A stretch of DNA of 64,000 bases, taken from contig CAYFLT010000010.1 in NCBI GenBank assembly GCA_964344055.1, forward strand, positions 12,791 through 76,790, written 5' to 3'. Both the position numbers and the translations under genes were made by a program. The notes below the pieces were generated by a model that was given only the letters and a program-made list of their open reading frames with translations, made no database searches and was not told where the DNA came from. Source of the DNA: OFTM10 sp964344055. Lineage in GTDB: Bacteria > Actinomycetota > Acidimicrobiia > Acidimicrobiales > Aldehydirespiratoraceae. Positions 25,552 through 34,397 of this stretch are shown here, piece by piece (positions within the stretch are counted from its first letter, which is position 1; every line of letters starts with the position of its first letter).

Positions 25552-26138
25552 TGGCCGTACGACTGTCCGCCCCGCAGCGCCGAGCGCAGCTGATCGAGGC
25601 CGCGATCGCGGTGTTCAGCACCGAGGGGTACCAGGGCACCACGATGGACGCCGTCGCGGCCGAAGCGGGCGTGACCAAACCCGTCCTCTACCAGCACTTC
25701 CCGTCCAAGCGCGAGCTGTTCCTGGTGCTGCTCGCCGATGTGGGCCGGCGCCTGACCGAGATGGTGGCGGAGGTCGTCGACGCCACCCATTCACCGCACC
25801 AGCAGCTCGAACAGGGTTTTGCCGCCTTCTTCCGGTTCGTGTCCGGCCATTCCGAGGAGTTCCGACTCCTCTTCGGCGAAGGAGTGCGCTCGGACCCGGA
25901 GTTCGCCGCCGAACTCACCCGAGTGGAAGCCGCACTCGCCACCTTCATCGCCGAGCACATCACGATCGAGGGCCTCGACGGCCACGATCGTCTGATCCTG
26001 GCCCACGGCGTCGTCGGCCTCGCCGAGGCCACCGCCCGTCACCTGCTCGCCAGCGGACGTCCCGACGACCACGCGGCGTTCGCCTCGAGGGCAGCCGAGT
26101 TGGCCTGGGCCGGGCTGGGCGGTTGGCGCACCGACTGA
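25551..26138 (+). CDS. TetR-family transcriptional regulator
   Basis: This 195-residue repressor-type protein has a TetR helix-turn-helix at about 8-55 (AAIAVFSTEGYQGTTMDAVAAEAGVTKPVLYQHFPSK, a close family match) followed by an all-helical ligand domain. The start overlaps the stop of the small membrane protein gene. Regulated genes and ligand are unknown, though it may control its own operon. Confidence 0.9.
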   Translation: MAVRLSAPQRRAQLIEAAIAVFSTEGYQGTTMDAVAAEAGVTKPVLYQHFPSKRELFLVLLADVGRRLTEMVAEVVDATHSPHQQLEQGFAAFFRFVSGHSEEFRLLFGEGVRSDPEFAAELTRVEAALATFIAEHITIEGLDGHDRLILAHGVVGLAEATARHLLASGRPDDHAAFASRAAELAWAGLGGWRTD

Positions 26139-26162
26139 CCGGACCCGGCTCCGAGCCGGTGG

Positions 26163-26678
26163 TCAGCGGCTCGAGCGGCCGCCGAACTCCGGTGGTGGCG
26201 TGATGTCGATGGGCTGGTTGGGGATCCGCCCGGACGCGAGATCGGGGAGGAACTCGCGGAGCCGGTAGGGCACGGTGAGGTCATCGGCGTCGAGCAGATC
26301 GTCGACGGTCCACCAACTGGCTCCCATGAAGGCCGCGGCCTCGAGTGCCTCCAAGCCCTGAGGGTTGTAATCGCCGCCGTCGCACCACGCGACGTGGATG
26401 CGATCGTCGGATTCGAAGTGGTAGCCCGCGAAGGTGTACTCGGTCTGCTGGACCCAGACACAGGGACCCATCTCAACGCCCTCGATCCCCGTCTCCTCGT
26501 GAAGCTCACGTAGGGCGGCGGCGCCAGAGTCCTCGTTCCAACCCATCCCGCCGCCGGGGATCTCCCACCAGGGCGCCTTGCGCGGATCGATCGGGTCCTC
26601 GGCGCTGATGAGGAAGATGCGCGACTCGCGGTCCAGAAGCACGCATCGGGCGGCAGGACGGCGCAGCGAGAACGTCAT
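26163..26678 (-). CDS. NUDIX hydrolase
   Basis: A 171-residue pyrophosphohydrolase with a complete Nudix box, GGGMGWNEDSG followed by RELHEETG, at about residues 42-64. Nudix enzymes cleave nucleoside diphosphates linked to another group; the substrate is not clear here. It is soluble, and convergent with the TetR gene. The -10 TAGGGT at 26688-26693 lies 9 nt before the ATG, suggesting a leaderless mRNA. Confidence 0.9.
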   Translation of the reverse strand: MTFSLRRPAARCVLLDRESRIFLISAEDPIDPRKAPWWEIPGGGMGWNEDSGAAALRELHEETGIEGVEMGPCVWVQQTEYTFAGYHFESDDRIHVAWCDGGDYNPQGLEALEAAAFMGASWWTVDDLLDADDLTVPYRLREFLPDLASGRIPNQPIDITPPPEFGGRSSR

Positions 26679-26687
26679 GACGATCGG

Positions 26688-26693
26688 ACCCTA
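26688..26693 (-). promoter_or_regulatory. -10 element TAGGGT, probably leaderless
   Basis: On the minus strand TAGGGT ends 9 nt before the ATG of the Nudix gene. Confidence 0.45.
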
Positions 26694-26703
26694 GTGGCTC
26701 AGA

Positions 26704-27504
26704 TCAGGCTTCCTGATCCCGGACCCGGAGCAGCACCTCCTGGGCGACGGTGGCGATGTGGACAACATCGGCGGACCAGAGCTCACCGGTGGCCATGCCG
26801 CGGGCGCCGTAGACGCCACTGGAACGAAAGTCGTGCAGCACCCACTCGTCGGCCGGTGCGAGCCGATGGAACCAGATCGCGTGATCGAGGCTGGCGCCCA
26901 TGTACTTGGGCGGTTCGTCCTCTTCGTGGCGATCCCGTCCCCGCGGGTGGGCGAATTGCACGGCCTCGGTCGGCAGGTCGTCGCTCGCGAACGTGTGGGC
27001 CACCGCGTGCCACAGGGGCGACTTCTCCTCCTCGCCGGGAATTCGGAGCCAGCTGAACGCCTGATCCCTGTCGCTCTCGCGGCGCTCCATGAAACTCCAG
27101 TCGCGCTCCGGGAGGCCATCGGGTCCAGGGATGTCGTCGGGCATCTGGATCCGGGTGGCGTCAGGAGCATCCTCGACCAGGTGGAACGAAGCAGACAGGT
27201 TGAGGATCGCGCCGCCCGACTGGCGGGCCACGACCCGACGGGTGACGAAGGACCGGCCGTTGCGGATGCGATCGACCTCGAATCGGATCGGTTCGTCCTG
27301 GCGTCCACCCCGGATGAAATAGGCGTGCAAGGAGTGCGGCTCGTACGCCGGGTCGACGGTGGCGGCCGCCGCCCACAGCCCCTGGGCCGCGACCTGGCCC
27401 CCGTACACCTGGCCCCACGAGTACTCCGCGCTGCGAGCCACCCACACATCGGTGCCGTGTTCGGCCATGTCGAACAGTTCGGCGAAGGTCTCCACATGTC
27501 TCAC
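26704..27504 (-). CDS. tesB: Acyl-CoA thioesterase II (TesB family)
   Basis: TesB enzymes hydrolyse acyl-CoA to fatty acid and CoA with a double hot-dog fold. The 266-residue protein shows the family features YGGQVAAQGLWAA, HSLHAYFIRGG and VTRRVVARQ in the first domain, and YMGASLDHAIWFHR with the catalytic aspartate in the second. It is soluble. The GTG at 27504 follows TAGGGT by 8 nt; it diverges from the VOC-fold gene. Confidence 0.9.
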   Translation of the reverse strand: MRHVETFAELFDMAEHGTDVWVARSAEYSWGQVYGGQVAAQGLWAAAATVDPAYEPHSLHAYFIRGGRQDEPIRFEVDRIRNGRSFVTRRVVARQSGGAILNLSASFHLVEDAPDATRIQMPDDIPGPDGLPERDWSFMERRESDRDQAFSWLRIPGEEEKSPLWHAVAHTFASDDLPTEAVQFAHPRGRDRHEEDEPPKYMGASLDHAIWFHRLAPADEWVLHDFRSSGVYGARGMATGELWSADVVHIATVAQEVLLRVRDQEA

Positions 27505-27512
27505 GACCGGCG

Positions 27513-27541
27513 ACCCTAGTGCTGGGACGGTCCGGTAGGTT
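27513..27541. promoter_or_regulatory. Divergent leaderless promoters of tesB and the VOC-fold gene
   Basis: TAGGGT on the minus strand (27513-27518) lies 8 nt before the tesB GTG. TAGGTT on the plus strand (27536-27541) lies 10 nt before the ATG at 27552. Confidence 0.45.
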
Positions 27542-27551
27542 CACTCCTCGC

Positions 27552-28208
27552 ATGACCCGGCTCGACGAGGCGACGGCGGACTTCCGCCCACATCAACTCT
27601 GCACCGTCACGATCGGCGACACCCCCCAGGCATGGGCCGACGCCGGCTTCACGGTGATCGCCGATCAGGTGCACATCGACAACACCGTGATCCGGCTCGT
27701 CGGTGGTCCGGACCGCGGCATCTTGTCGGCCGGCATCCAGGGGATCGACGCCGACGTCGATGGGCTCGGGTTCGTACCGGGCGTGGAGGGCGGGCCGGTC
27801 GGACCCGAGAACCCTCATCCGAACCGGGTCGACGGCATCGACCACCTCGTCGCGATGAGTCCCTCCATGGACCGGACCACCCAGGCGCTCGAGCGCGCCG
27901 GGATCGAACTGCGCCGAGTCCGCCGCTTTTCGGTCGGTGAGGAGGACCGGCGCCAGGCCTTCTTCTGGCTCGGTGATGTGATCCTCGAGCTGGTCGGACC
28001 CGATGACGGCGAGTCTGACGAACCGGCGGGTCTGTGGGGCCTGGCGCTCAGCTGTGCCGACCTCGATGCGGCTTCGGCCCTGCTCGGCGAGCGGCTCGGC
28101 CGCGTCAAGGCGGCGATCCAGAAGGGTCGCTCGATCGCAACCCTTCGGACCGGGGAGCTCGACATCAGCATCCCGATCGCCTTGATGTCGCCTCATCAGA
28201 CGACCTGA
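27552..28208 (+). CDS. VOC/glyoxalase-fold protein
   Basis: The 218-residue protein is built like a vicinal-oxygen-chelate protein with two repeated modules. The second is clearest: VDGIDHLVAMSPSMDRTTQALERAG, then RQAFFWLGDVILELVGP and a final GLALSCADLDAASALLG. Metal ligands are His in DHLV and Glu in LELVG. Reaction and substrate are unknown. The start at 27552 gives a -10-to-start distance of 10 nt. Confidence 0.75.
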   Translation: MTRLDEATADFRPHQLCTVTIGDTPQAWADAGFTVIADQVHIDNTVIRLVGGPDRGILSAGIQGIDADVDGLGFVPGVEGGPVGPENPHPNRVDGIDHLVAMSPSMDRTTQALERAGIELRRVRRFSVGEEDRRQAFFWLGDVILELVGPDDGESDEPAGLWGLALSCADLDAASALLGERLGRVKAAIQKGRSIATLRTGELDISIPIALMSPHQTT

Positions 28209-28215
28209 CGCCCAG

Positions 28216-28221
28216 TAGAGT
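28216..28221 (+). promoter_or_regulatory. -10 element TAGAGT, probably leaderless
   Basis: TAGAGT ends 8 nt before the ATG of the small lipoprotein gene. Confidence 0.45.
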
Positions 28222-28229
28222 CCACGCCG

Positions 28230-28574
28230 ATGCGACCCTTTGCAGCCCTCCTCCTGGCCACCACCCTGCTGGCCGCCGGGTGCGGCGGTGGTTCCGAGGA
28301 AACACCCGACCCGACGACCACCACTGTGCCGTCCACCACTGCGTCCACGACGACCTCGACACCGGCGGACGATCCGGCCGGGGACGGAGACGACGGCGGC
28401 GACGCTCCCGACGACGGCCCCAGCACCACCGAGCCGGCCGACGCGGAGAGCACCACCTCCACGACCACCTCGGCCACACCGTCGACGCTTCCGCCACCGC
28501 TGGATCCGAACGACCCGAACTATCCGACGATTCCGGTGTCGCCGCCCGTGACCTACCCGAGCACCGACGGCTGA
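28230..28574 (+). CDS. Small Thr/Pro/Asp-rich lipoprotein
   Basis: This 114-residue product has a signal peptide with lipobox LAAGC (Cys18). The remainder is low-complexity, rich in Thr, Ser, Pro and Asp, and ends in a proline-rich PPPLDPNDPNYP segment. It is presumably an unstructured cell-surface protein. No functional domain was seen. Confidence 0.7.
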   Translation: MRPFAALLLATTLLAAGCGGGSEETPDPTTTTVPSTTASTTTSTPADDPAGDGDDGGDAPDDGPSTTEPADAESTTSTTTSATPSTLPPPLDPNDPNYPTIPVSPPVTYPSTDG

Positions 28575-28638
28575 TGGCGACCGGAAAGACCCCAGGACCC
28601 GAGTTGACGTAATCCTTCAGGCCTGGGTCATTCGGCCC

Positions 28639-28662
28639 GAAAACCAGAGCGTGGAGCTCTGG
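28639..28662 (-). terminator. Rho-independent terminator of the PPOX gene
   Basis: A perfect 7-bp hairpin, CCAGAGC/GCTCTGG with a 5-nt loop (28644-28662), abuts the stop codon at 28663 and is followed on the minus strand by TTTTC. Confidence 0.75.
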
Positions 28663-29001
28663 TCAAGCAGGTGGGGCGGGACGATGGCGTACGGCTCCGG
28701 TCGGCGTGATCCGAACGCGGGTGTCGGGTCCGGGCTCGCCGTCCACCTCGGCCACGCCGTCGACGATGAGGCTCATGGACTGCTCGGTCGTGGCCGGCCA
28801 GAGCAGCGAAACCTGCGGGTTTTCAAGGGCAACGCGACTCGCGCCGCCTCCCAACACCACCGTGACGGCCGCCCCGTCAAACACCGGGGTGACGTGGGTG
28901 ATCCGCGGCGAGACGTCGCCGGATCCACAGACGACGTAGGCCGTCGGACCGTACTCCTCGGCCACCAGGCCGAGTTCGTCCAGCGGCACCTTCACGCTCA
29001 T
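28663..29001 (-). CDS. PPOX/FMN-binding split-barrel family protein
   Basis: This 112-residue protein resembles the short pyridoxamine 5'-phosphate oxidase-like flavin or F420-binding split barrels: a strand with RITHVTPVFDG, then RVALENPQVSLLWP and a C-terminal VRITPTGAVRHRP. The exact cofactor and substrate are unknown. TACGGT lies 7 nt before the ATG (leaderless), and a strong terminator follows. Confidence 0.7.
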   Translation of the reverse strand: MSVKVPLDELGLVAEEYGPTAYVVCGSGDVSPRITHVTPVFDGAAVTVVLGGGASRVALENPQVSLLWPATTEQSMSLIVDGVAEVDGEPGPDTRVRITPTGAVRHRPAPPA

Positions 29002-29008
29002 GGAAACA

Positions 29009-29014
29009 ACCGTA
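29009..29014 (-). promoter_or_regulatory. -10 element TACGGT, probably leaderless
   Basis: On the minus strand TACGGT ends 7 nt before the ATG at 29001. Confidence 0.45.
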
Positions 29015-29039
29015 ACCGGAGGCCTTTCCCCGCGCCGTC

Positions 29040-30494
29040 ATGTGCCGATGGATCGCCACTGTGACGTCGAGATCTCGCCGCCGGGAACGGCCTCGTCCAA
29101 TCGCTGCCTTCATCGCGGCGAGCCTCGCGGCCGGGCTCGTCATCACCGCAGCCCATGCCCAGGACGACATGGACCTGGCCGACATCCCTGAGCCGATCGA
29201 CGTGGCCAGCGACGGTGCCGCGGTGGAGGCCACTCTCGCCGGCGTCGGACTCGACGCGGCATGGCGAGCCGCACTCGATCTCGGAGAACTCCCCCGCTCG
29301 ATGTCGGTGGCCTACGCCGGCGAGGACGGCGAACCGGTGGCCGAGTTGGTGGCGACCGCCGTTGCCCTCGATTCCACGAGCCAGCTGCACGCCGAGGTGG
29401 TGAGCGAACTCCGTGAGGTCGCACTGACGAGATCGGCGGCGGTCGAAGCCGAGCGTGACCGCACCATCGATCGCAACCGGGCGGACGCCCACCTTCGGGG
29501 CGTGGTAGCCCTCCTTCAGTCCGTGGCGGTCGACATGTTCGCCGGGAACGGGGAGAGCGACGACGTCCTCCTGGGGACCGACAACGAGGCGCTCTTCGAG
29601 GCCCAGCGCACGTTCGAACTCAGAGGCCACACCCTCGAAGAGATGCTCGATCGACGTGAAGCGGCGATCGCCGCGCTGGTCGCCGCTGAGGACGGGTTGG
29701 CGCGGGCGATCGAACACCGCCAGGTTCTCGACGCCGACCACGAGCGGCTGCTCCTCGAGGCGACCAGCCTGGCCCGGTCCCGCAACGAACTCGAGGGCGA
29801 GGCGAGGCGTCTCATCATCCCGGCTGCGGATGCGTTCGTGCTCGCCGACGTTCCCCGCGCCCCTGGGCTCACGCCCCGGGCGGTCGACGCCTACGTGAAC
29901 GCCGAGCTGACCCTCACCGAGACCGTTCCGTCCTGTCGCATTTCGTGGCGGACCATCGCCGCCGTGGGCGCGATCGAAGGCGCTCACGGCACCCACGGCG
30001 GGCGCGAACTCGACCGGGAGGGCATGCCGGACCGGAGGATCGTCGGCCTCGCGCTCGACGGCAACAATGTCGACAACTTCGGTGAGGTCGTGGCGACGAT
30101 CGCGGACACCGACGGCGGCCGATGGGACGGTGACACCGTCCATGACCGCGCCATCGGCCCGATGCAGTTCATCCCCGAGACGTGGCGAAGCTGGGCTCGC
30201 GACGGTGACGGTGACGGCGTCGAGGACCCCCAGGATCTCGACGATGCCGCTCTCGCCGCCGGCGCATACCTGTGCAGCTACGGCTCACAGCGCTCGTGGG
30301 AGACGTGGAAGGCCGCCGTGTTCGGCTACAACCATTCCCCGGCCTACGTGGCGGCGGTGAAGACGCACCACGACCGGATGCGACGGGTGTCCCTTCCCGA
30401 CAACGAAGAGATCGAGCTGCAGCCATCAGCCCCCTGGGACACCTACGTTCCCATGCCGATTCCCGAGCCCGAACCCATCGAAGCCGACGCCTGA
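29040..30494 (+). CDS. Secreted lytic murein transglycosylase-like protein
   Basis: This 484-residue protein has a signal or anchor segment (about 20-38, ending AAHAQ), a long helical and probably coiled-coil region (about 95-270, rich in Glu, Arg and Ala), and a C-terminal transglycosylase domain (about 290-445). The catalytic glutamate is in VGAIEGAHG, followed by the AIGPMQFIPETW and FGYNHSPAYV motifs of the SLT/MltB group. It would cut peptidoglycan glycan strands outside the membrane. An alternative GTG start lies at 29061. Confidence 0.83.
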   Translation: MCRWIATVTSRSRRRERPRPIAAFIAASLAAGLVITAAHAQDDMDLADIPEPIDVASDGAAVEATLAGVGLDAAWRAALDLGELPRSMSVAYAGEDGEPVAELVATAVALDSTSQLHAEVVSELREVALTRSAAVEAERDRTIDRNRADAHLRGVVALLQSVAVDMFAGNGESDDVLLGTDNEALFEAQRTFELRGHTLEEMLDRREAAIAALVAAEDGLARAIEHRQVLDADHERLLLEATSLARSRNELEGEARRLIIPAADAFVLADVPRAPGLTPRAVDAYVNAELTLTETVPSCRISWRTIAAVGAIEGAHGTHGGRELDREGMPDRRIVGLALDGNNVDNFGEVVATIADTDGGRWDGDTVHDRAIGPMQFIPETWRSWARDGDGDGVEDPQDLDDAALAAGAYLCSYGSQRSWETWKAAVFGYNHSPAYVAAVKTHHDRMRRVSLPDNEEIELQPSAPWDTYVPMPIPEPEPIEADA

Positions 30495-30516
30495 CCGCCC
30501 GCTTCAGCGAGATCGG

Positions 30517-31710
30517 TCACCGCAGGAACGGGATCAGATCGCCCTTGTTCCCGTCGACCATCCAGCGGTCGGCACCGACGAACACGGCGAGGTCGTCCAG
30601 CGCACGACGCAGGCCATCGGTGACCACCCTCGGGTCGGTCCCGCTCTCGGAGAACGCACCGAACACCCGCAACACCCCGTCGGCGCGGTCGGTCTTGCAG
30701 TCCACCCGACCCACCACGTCGTCGCCGAGGAGGAACGGCAGGACGTAGTAGCCGTACTTTCGCTTCGCCTTCGGGGTGTAGATCTCGATGCGGTACTCGA
30801 AATCGAAGAGCCGCTCTCCCCTCTCGCGGAACCACACCACCGGATCGAACGGTGAGAGCAGGGTGCAGGCCTCGATGGAGCGGGGTCGCGCCGCGGCCGG
30901 GTGGAGGTATGCCTGTCGGTCCCAGCCCTCGACGCCCACCTCGATCAGGTCGCCGCTCTCGACGAGCTCCAGAACCCGCTGTTTCGCAGGCCGTTTCGGA
31001 AGCCGGTAGTAGTCGACCAGATCGGGCAGGGCGGCGACGCCGAGACTCTCGGCCGAGCGCATCAGGAGGACGCGGTGCGCCTCTTCTTCAGTGGGAGTGG
31101 GTCGGCGACGTACCTCGTCGGGGATGATGCGTTCGAGAAGATCGAACTGCTTGACGAACCCCGGCTTGCGCCGGATCCCCACCTCACCGATCCGGAACAA
31201 CCAGTCGAGAGCCAGGGACCCGAGAGACCGATCACCCCACCATTCGCCTTCGCGGGGCCGGGGATCCGACAGCTCACCAGGCGCGAGTGGGCGTTCACGA
31301 ACCTGGTCGAGCACGTCGGCGACATAGCCGGGCTCCTCTTCGGAGAGCCGGTGCAAGCCGCCCCACGTCTCACCCTGGCGGGCTCGGTCCTTGGCCCATC
31401 GCAACAGGGGTTCGTCCTCGACCGGGAGAAGGGAGGCCTCATGGCTCCACGCCTCGAACCACTCGTCATCCCTGTAGGCGACACGATCGAGCAGGTCGGG
31501 GTCGTAGGGGCCCAGCCGAGCGAACGGCGGCATGTACTGGGTGCGGGCGACGACCGGGACCGAGTCGAGCTGGAGCAGCTGGAGCCGGTTCATGACCCGC
31601 CGGAGGTGACGCCGGTCCACCTTGCCCGTGGGCCGAGGATCGCGAAAGCCCTGCCCACCGAGCGCGATCCGGCGGGCCTGGGCAGCCGAGAGTCGGGGTC
31701 GACGGCTCAC
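30517..31710 (-). CDS. YcaQ/AlkX-like winged-helix DNA glycosylase family protein
   Basis: The HTH_42 family includes AlkZ and YcaQ (AlkX), which remove alkylated bases and unhook interstrand crosslinks. This 397-residue protein has the YcaQ-type catalytic QxD motif as QLD in LLQLDSVPVVART, the RDDEWFEAWSHEASLLP block, and a C-terminal LLSPFDPVVWFRERGERLFDFEYRIEIY typical of the family. It starts at a GTG overlapping the HAD gene stop (GTGA). The glycosylase activity is inferred from the family. Confidence 0.83.
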   Translation of the reverse strand: MSRRPRLSAAQARRIALGGQGFRDPRPTGKVDRRHLRRVMNRLQLLQLDSVPVVARTQYMPPFARLGPYDPDLLDRVAYRDDEWFEAWSHEASLLPVEDEPLLRWAKDRARQGETWGGLHRLSEEEPGYVADVLDQVRERPLAPGELSDPRPREGEWWGDRSLGSLALDWLFRIGEVGIRRKPGFVKQFDLLERIIPDEVRRRPTPTEEEAHRVLLMRSAESLGVAALPDLVDYYRLPKRPAKQRVLELVESGDLIEVGVEGWDRQAYLHPAAARPRSIEACTLLSPFDPVVWFRERGERLFDFEYRIEIYTPKAKRKYGYYVLPFLLGDDVVGRVDCKTDRADGVLRVFGAFSESGTDPRVVTDGLRRALDDLAVFVGADRWMVDGNKGDLIPFLR

Positions 31711-32438
31711 GCCGTGAGCAGGTCGGCCAACGCGACGACGTCGGGGAGCCGCCAGTGGTCGTGATCGTCGTGGAGGTCGTACGGGTCGAGCTGGACGACC
31801 GGTAGTCCGGCGGCGTCCGCGCCGTGGACGTCGGCATGCACCGTGTCGCCGACATACAGGGTGCGGGCGCGGTCAGTGCTCAGCGCGTCGATCGCGGGGT
31901 CGAAGATGCGGGGATCGGGCTTGGATATCTGCACGACGGTCGAGTCCACGATCGCCGCCACCTTCGGCAGCGGACCCTCGTCGAGCTGGCAGATCCCGTG
32001 ATCGATGCACTGCTGCACGGCCGTGCCGTTGTTGTTGGTGACCACTGCGACTGGGCGAACGGCTGCGATCCGGGCGAACGCATCGATGTTGTGAACCAAT
32101 CGGTGGGTCCACATGTCCTGGGCTTCCTCGTGGCGGCGGACCCGATCGCGGGCCTCGATCGCTCGCTCCAGCTCTTCGCCCGCCAGGCCGACCACGGAGA
32201 AGTAGGCCATGTCGTAGTGCGCCCACGTCCCGAGGTCGCGCTCGTCCACGACTGTGCCCTCGATGAGCTCCGTGATGCCCCGGATGCCCCTGTAGTGGGC
32301 CTCGTGCGCCATCTCACCGGTCACGTCCGCAACGATTCCCACCTCGGCGAGGATCCCGCCGATTCGGGCCGGAGAGGGCACCACGAAGACGCCGCCCATG
32401 TCGAAGACGACCGCGTCGATCTGCTCAGGTGTGCGCAC
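31707..32438 (-). CDS. HAD-family hydrolase
   Basis: A 243-residue haloacid dehalogenase-like hydrolase with the nucleophile aspartate in AVVFDMGGVFV. The second aspartate of DxD is Gly, as in several FDxGG-type HAD proteins. The remaining motifs are VTNNN (motif II), the KPDPRIFD lysine (motif III) and YVGDTVHADVHGA (motif IV). Substrate unknown. The GTG start is 6 nt after TACGCT. Confidence 0.83.
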   Translation of the reverse strand: MRTPEQIDAVVFDMGGVFVVPSPARIGGILAEVGIVADVTGEMAHEAHYRGIRGITELIEGTVVDERDLGTWAHYDMAYFSVVGLAGEELERAIEARDRVRRHEEAQDMWTHRLVHNIDAFARIAAVRPVAVVTNNNGTAVQQCIDHGICQLDEGPLPKVAAIVDSTVVQISKPDPRIFDPAIDALSTDRARTLYVGDTVHADVHGADAAGLPVVQLDPYDLHDDHDHWRLPDVVALADLLTA

Positions 32439-32444
32439 GGGGTG

Positions 32445-32485
32445 AGCGTAGATGACGCGGCGTTTCGCTTCGTCATCCCTAGGCT
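32445..32485. promoter_or_regulatory. Divergent leaderless promoters of the HAD and MFS genes
   Basis: TACGCT on the minus strand (32445-32450) lies 6 nt before the HAD-gene GTG at 32438. TAGGCT on the plus strand (32480-32485) lies 6 nt before the MFS ATG at 32492. Confidence 0.5.
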
Positions 32486-32491
32486 CCCCGA

Positions 32492-33745
32492 ATGAACACC
32501 GACGCCACCGCTCTCCCCACGCGGGCGGATCGGTTCTCGGGCTGGCGGATCCTCGGCCTCGCCACGATCGTGATGGGCCTCACCGGGCCAGGCCAGACCA
32601 TCGGTGTGAGTGTCTTCATCGACCACTTCACCGACGACCTCGACCTGTCGAAGAACGCAGTGTCCGCCGGCTATGCGGTCGGAACCCTGACCGGCTCCCT
32701 GATGCTCCCAACGGTCGGGCGCTGGGTCGACCAGTTCGGTGTCCGGCGGGCCATGACGACGATCGCCGTCGCCTTCGTGCTTGCGCTCGTCGCGATGGCC
32801 GGCGTGCAGGGGCTGATCAGCCTCACCGTCGGATTCATCTTCATTCGCATGCTCGGCCAGGGCAGCCTCAGCCTGGTCAGCATGGTCTCGGTCTCCCTCT
32901 GGTTCGACCGGCGACGTGGCTTCGCGCTGGGGATCGCGATGACGATCTCCTCCGCCCTGATGGCGATCGTGCCGATCGTCTTGAGCTTCGTGATCGGGGA
33001 GACGGGCTGGCGGTCGGCGTGGCTCATCGCTGCCGGCTTCATCGCCGTCACCGTCGTCCCGATCGCCTGGTTCGGGATGGTCGACCGGCCCGAGTCGGTC
33101 GGACAGTTCCCCGATGGTCTCCCGCCCGACGATCACGCGAAGGTAGGCGGGACCTCCGGGGTCACGAGTCTCGACCGGGCGACGACTCTCCGCACCCGAG
33201 CTTTCTGGACCCTCGCCAGCGCAGTGTTCATGAGCTCGATGCTGGGTACCGGGCTCATCTTCCACCAGATCGGGCTCCTGGGTGAGAGTGGTTTCACCGA
33301 GACCGAGGCCGCGGCGATGTTCCTCCCCCAGGTGATCGGCACCTTCGCAGGATCACCCGCGATGGGGATGGGCATCGACCGGATCGGCTCGCGCCTCGCG
33401 CCCACGGTCACCCTCGTGATGCTGAGCATCACGCTCCTCATGGCCGGCACCGTCGCCGCCCTGTGGGCGGTGATCGGCTACTCGCTGGTGTTCGGGCTCA
33501 CCGCCGGCGCCACCCGCACCCTCGGCGCCGCGCTCATCCCCGCCTGGTTCGGCGTCCTGCACATCGGATCGATCCAGGGATCGCTCACCTTCATCGGCGT
33601 GGTCGGATCGGCGCTCGGCCCGATCGCGATGTCGCTCACCGAGTCCGCCACCGGGAGCTTCCGCACCGCCGCCGTCCTGTGGGCTGCGGTGCCCCTCGCC
33701 ACCGCCCTCTTCGCGGCTACCTTGCCGTCGCAGGAGCGCCGATGA
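32492..33745 (+). CDS. Major facilitator superfamily transporter
   Basis: A 417-residue membrane protein with twelve predicted helices and the MFS loop motif between helices 2 and 3 (GRWVDQFGVRRAM). An ALGPIAMSL segment sits near the end. It resembles oxalate/formate or monocarboxylate-type MFS proteins, but the substrate cannot be told. Its stop overlaps the start of the haemolysin III gene (ATGA). Confidence 0.88.
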   Translation: MNTDATALPTRADRFSGWRILGLATIVMGLTGPGQTIGVSVFIDHFTDDLDLSKNAVSAGYAVGTLTGSLMLPTVGRWVDQFGVRRAMTTIAVAFVLALVAMAGVQGLISLTVGFIFIRMLGQGSLSLVSMVSVSLWFDRRRGFALGIAMTISSALMAIVPIVLSFVIGETGWRSAWLIAAGFIAVTVVPIAWFGMVDRPESVGQFPDGLPPDDHAKVGGTSGVTSLDRATTLRTRAFWTLASAVFMSSMLGTGLIFHQIGLLGESGFTETEAAAMFLPQVIGTFAGSPAMGMGIDRIGSRLAPTVTLVMLSITLLMAGTVAALWAVIGYSLVFGLTAGATRTLGAALIPAWFGVLHIGSIQGSLTFIGVVGSALGPIAMSLTESATGSFRTAAVLWAAVPLATALFAATLPSQERR

Positions 33746-34392
33746 CCACCACCTTCTCCACGCGACCCGCCTTCCGCGGCGTCTCACACCAGATGGCCTT
33801 CGTGTCCGCGCTCACGCTGGCGCCACTGCTCATCATCGCCGCCCCGGGGATCGGTCCTCGGCTGGTCACCGCGATCTACGCGCTGGCGGTCGTGGGCCTG
33901 TTCGGGGTGAGTGCGCTCTACCACCGGGGCCCATGGGGCGAACGGGGTCGGGCGGTGATGCGCCGGCTGGATCACAGCATGATCTTCGTGGCCATCGCCG
34001 CCACCTACACGCCGATCGCCGCTTTTGCGCTCCCGGCATCGACGGCGCGGTGGATGCTGTGGGTCGTGTGGCTCGGCGCGGCCATCGGTGTGATCGGCCG
34101 GATGCTCTGGCTCACCGCGCCCTCATTCGTCGTGACGATCCCCTATGTGGCCCTCGGCTGGGTTGCGGTGTTCGCCACACCGCAGATGATCGACGGCCTC
34201 GGCGGTGGCGGATTCAGCCTCATCGCAGTCGGCGGTGGTCTGTTCACGGTCGGGGCGCTCATCTATGCGGTCAAGCGGCCCGACCCCTGGCCGCAACGGT
34301 TCGGCTACCACGAGATCTTCCACCTCTTCGTCATCGGCGGTGCCGCCGCGCACTATGCGGCGGTCGCGTTCTTCGCCGTACCCAAGGCCTGA
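33742..34392 (+). CDS. Haemolysin III / PAQR family membrane protein
   Basis: A 216-residue protein with seven predicted membrane helices and the conserved histidines and aspartate of the HlyIII/PAQR family: ALYHRGPW, DHSMIFVAIAATYTP and GYHEIFHLFV. These residues form a zinc site thought to act in lipid amide hydrolysis. The name haemolysin is historical. The start overlaps the MFS stop. Confidence 0.9.
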   Translation: MTTTFSTRPAFRGVSHQMAFVSALTLAPLLIIAAPGIGPRLVTAIYALAVVGLFGVSALYHRGPWGERGRAVMRRLDHSMIFVAIAATYTPIAAFALPASTARWMLWVVWLGAAIGVIGRMLWLTAPSFVVTIPYVALGWVAVFATPQMIDGLGGGGFSLIAVGGGLFTVGALIYAVKRPDPWPQRFGYHEIFHLFVIGGAAAHYAAVAFFAVPKA

Positions 34393-34397
34393 CCGAC

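Noticed and set aside
32445..32450. HAD protein as inactive because DxD reads DxG
   Set aside because: Many active-looking HAD hydrolases have FDxGG at this point and the other three motifs are intact.
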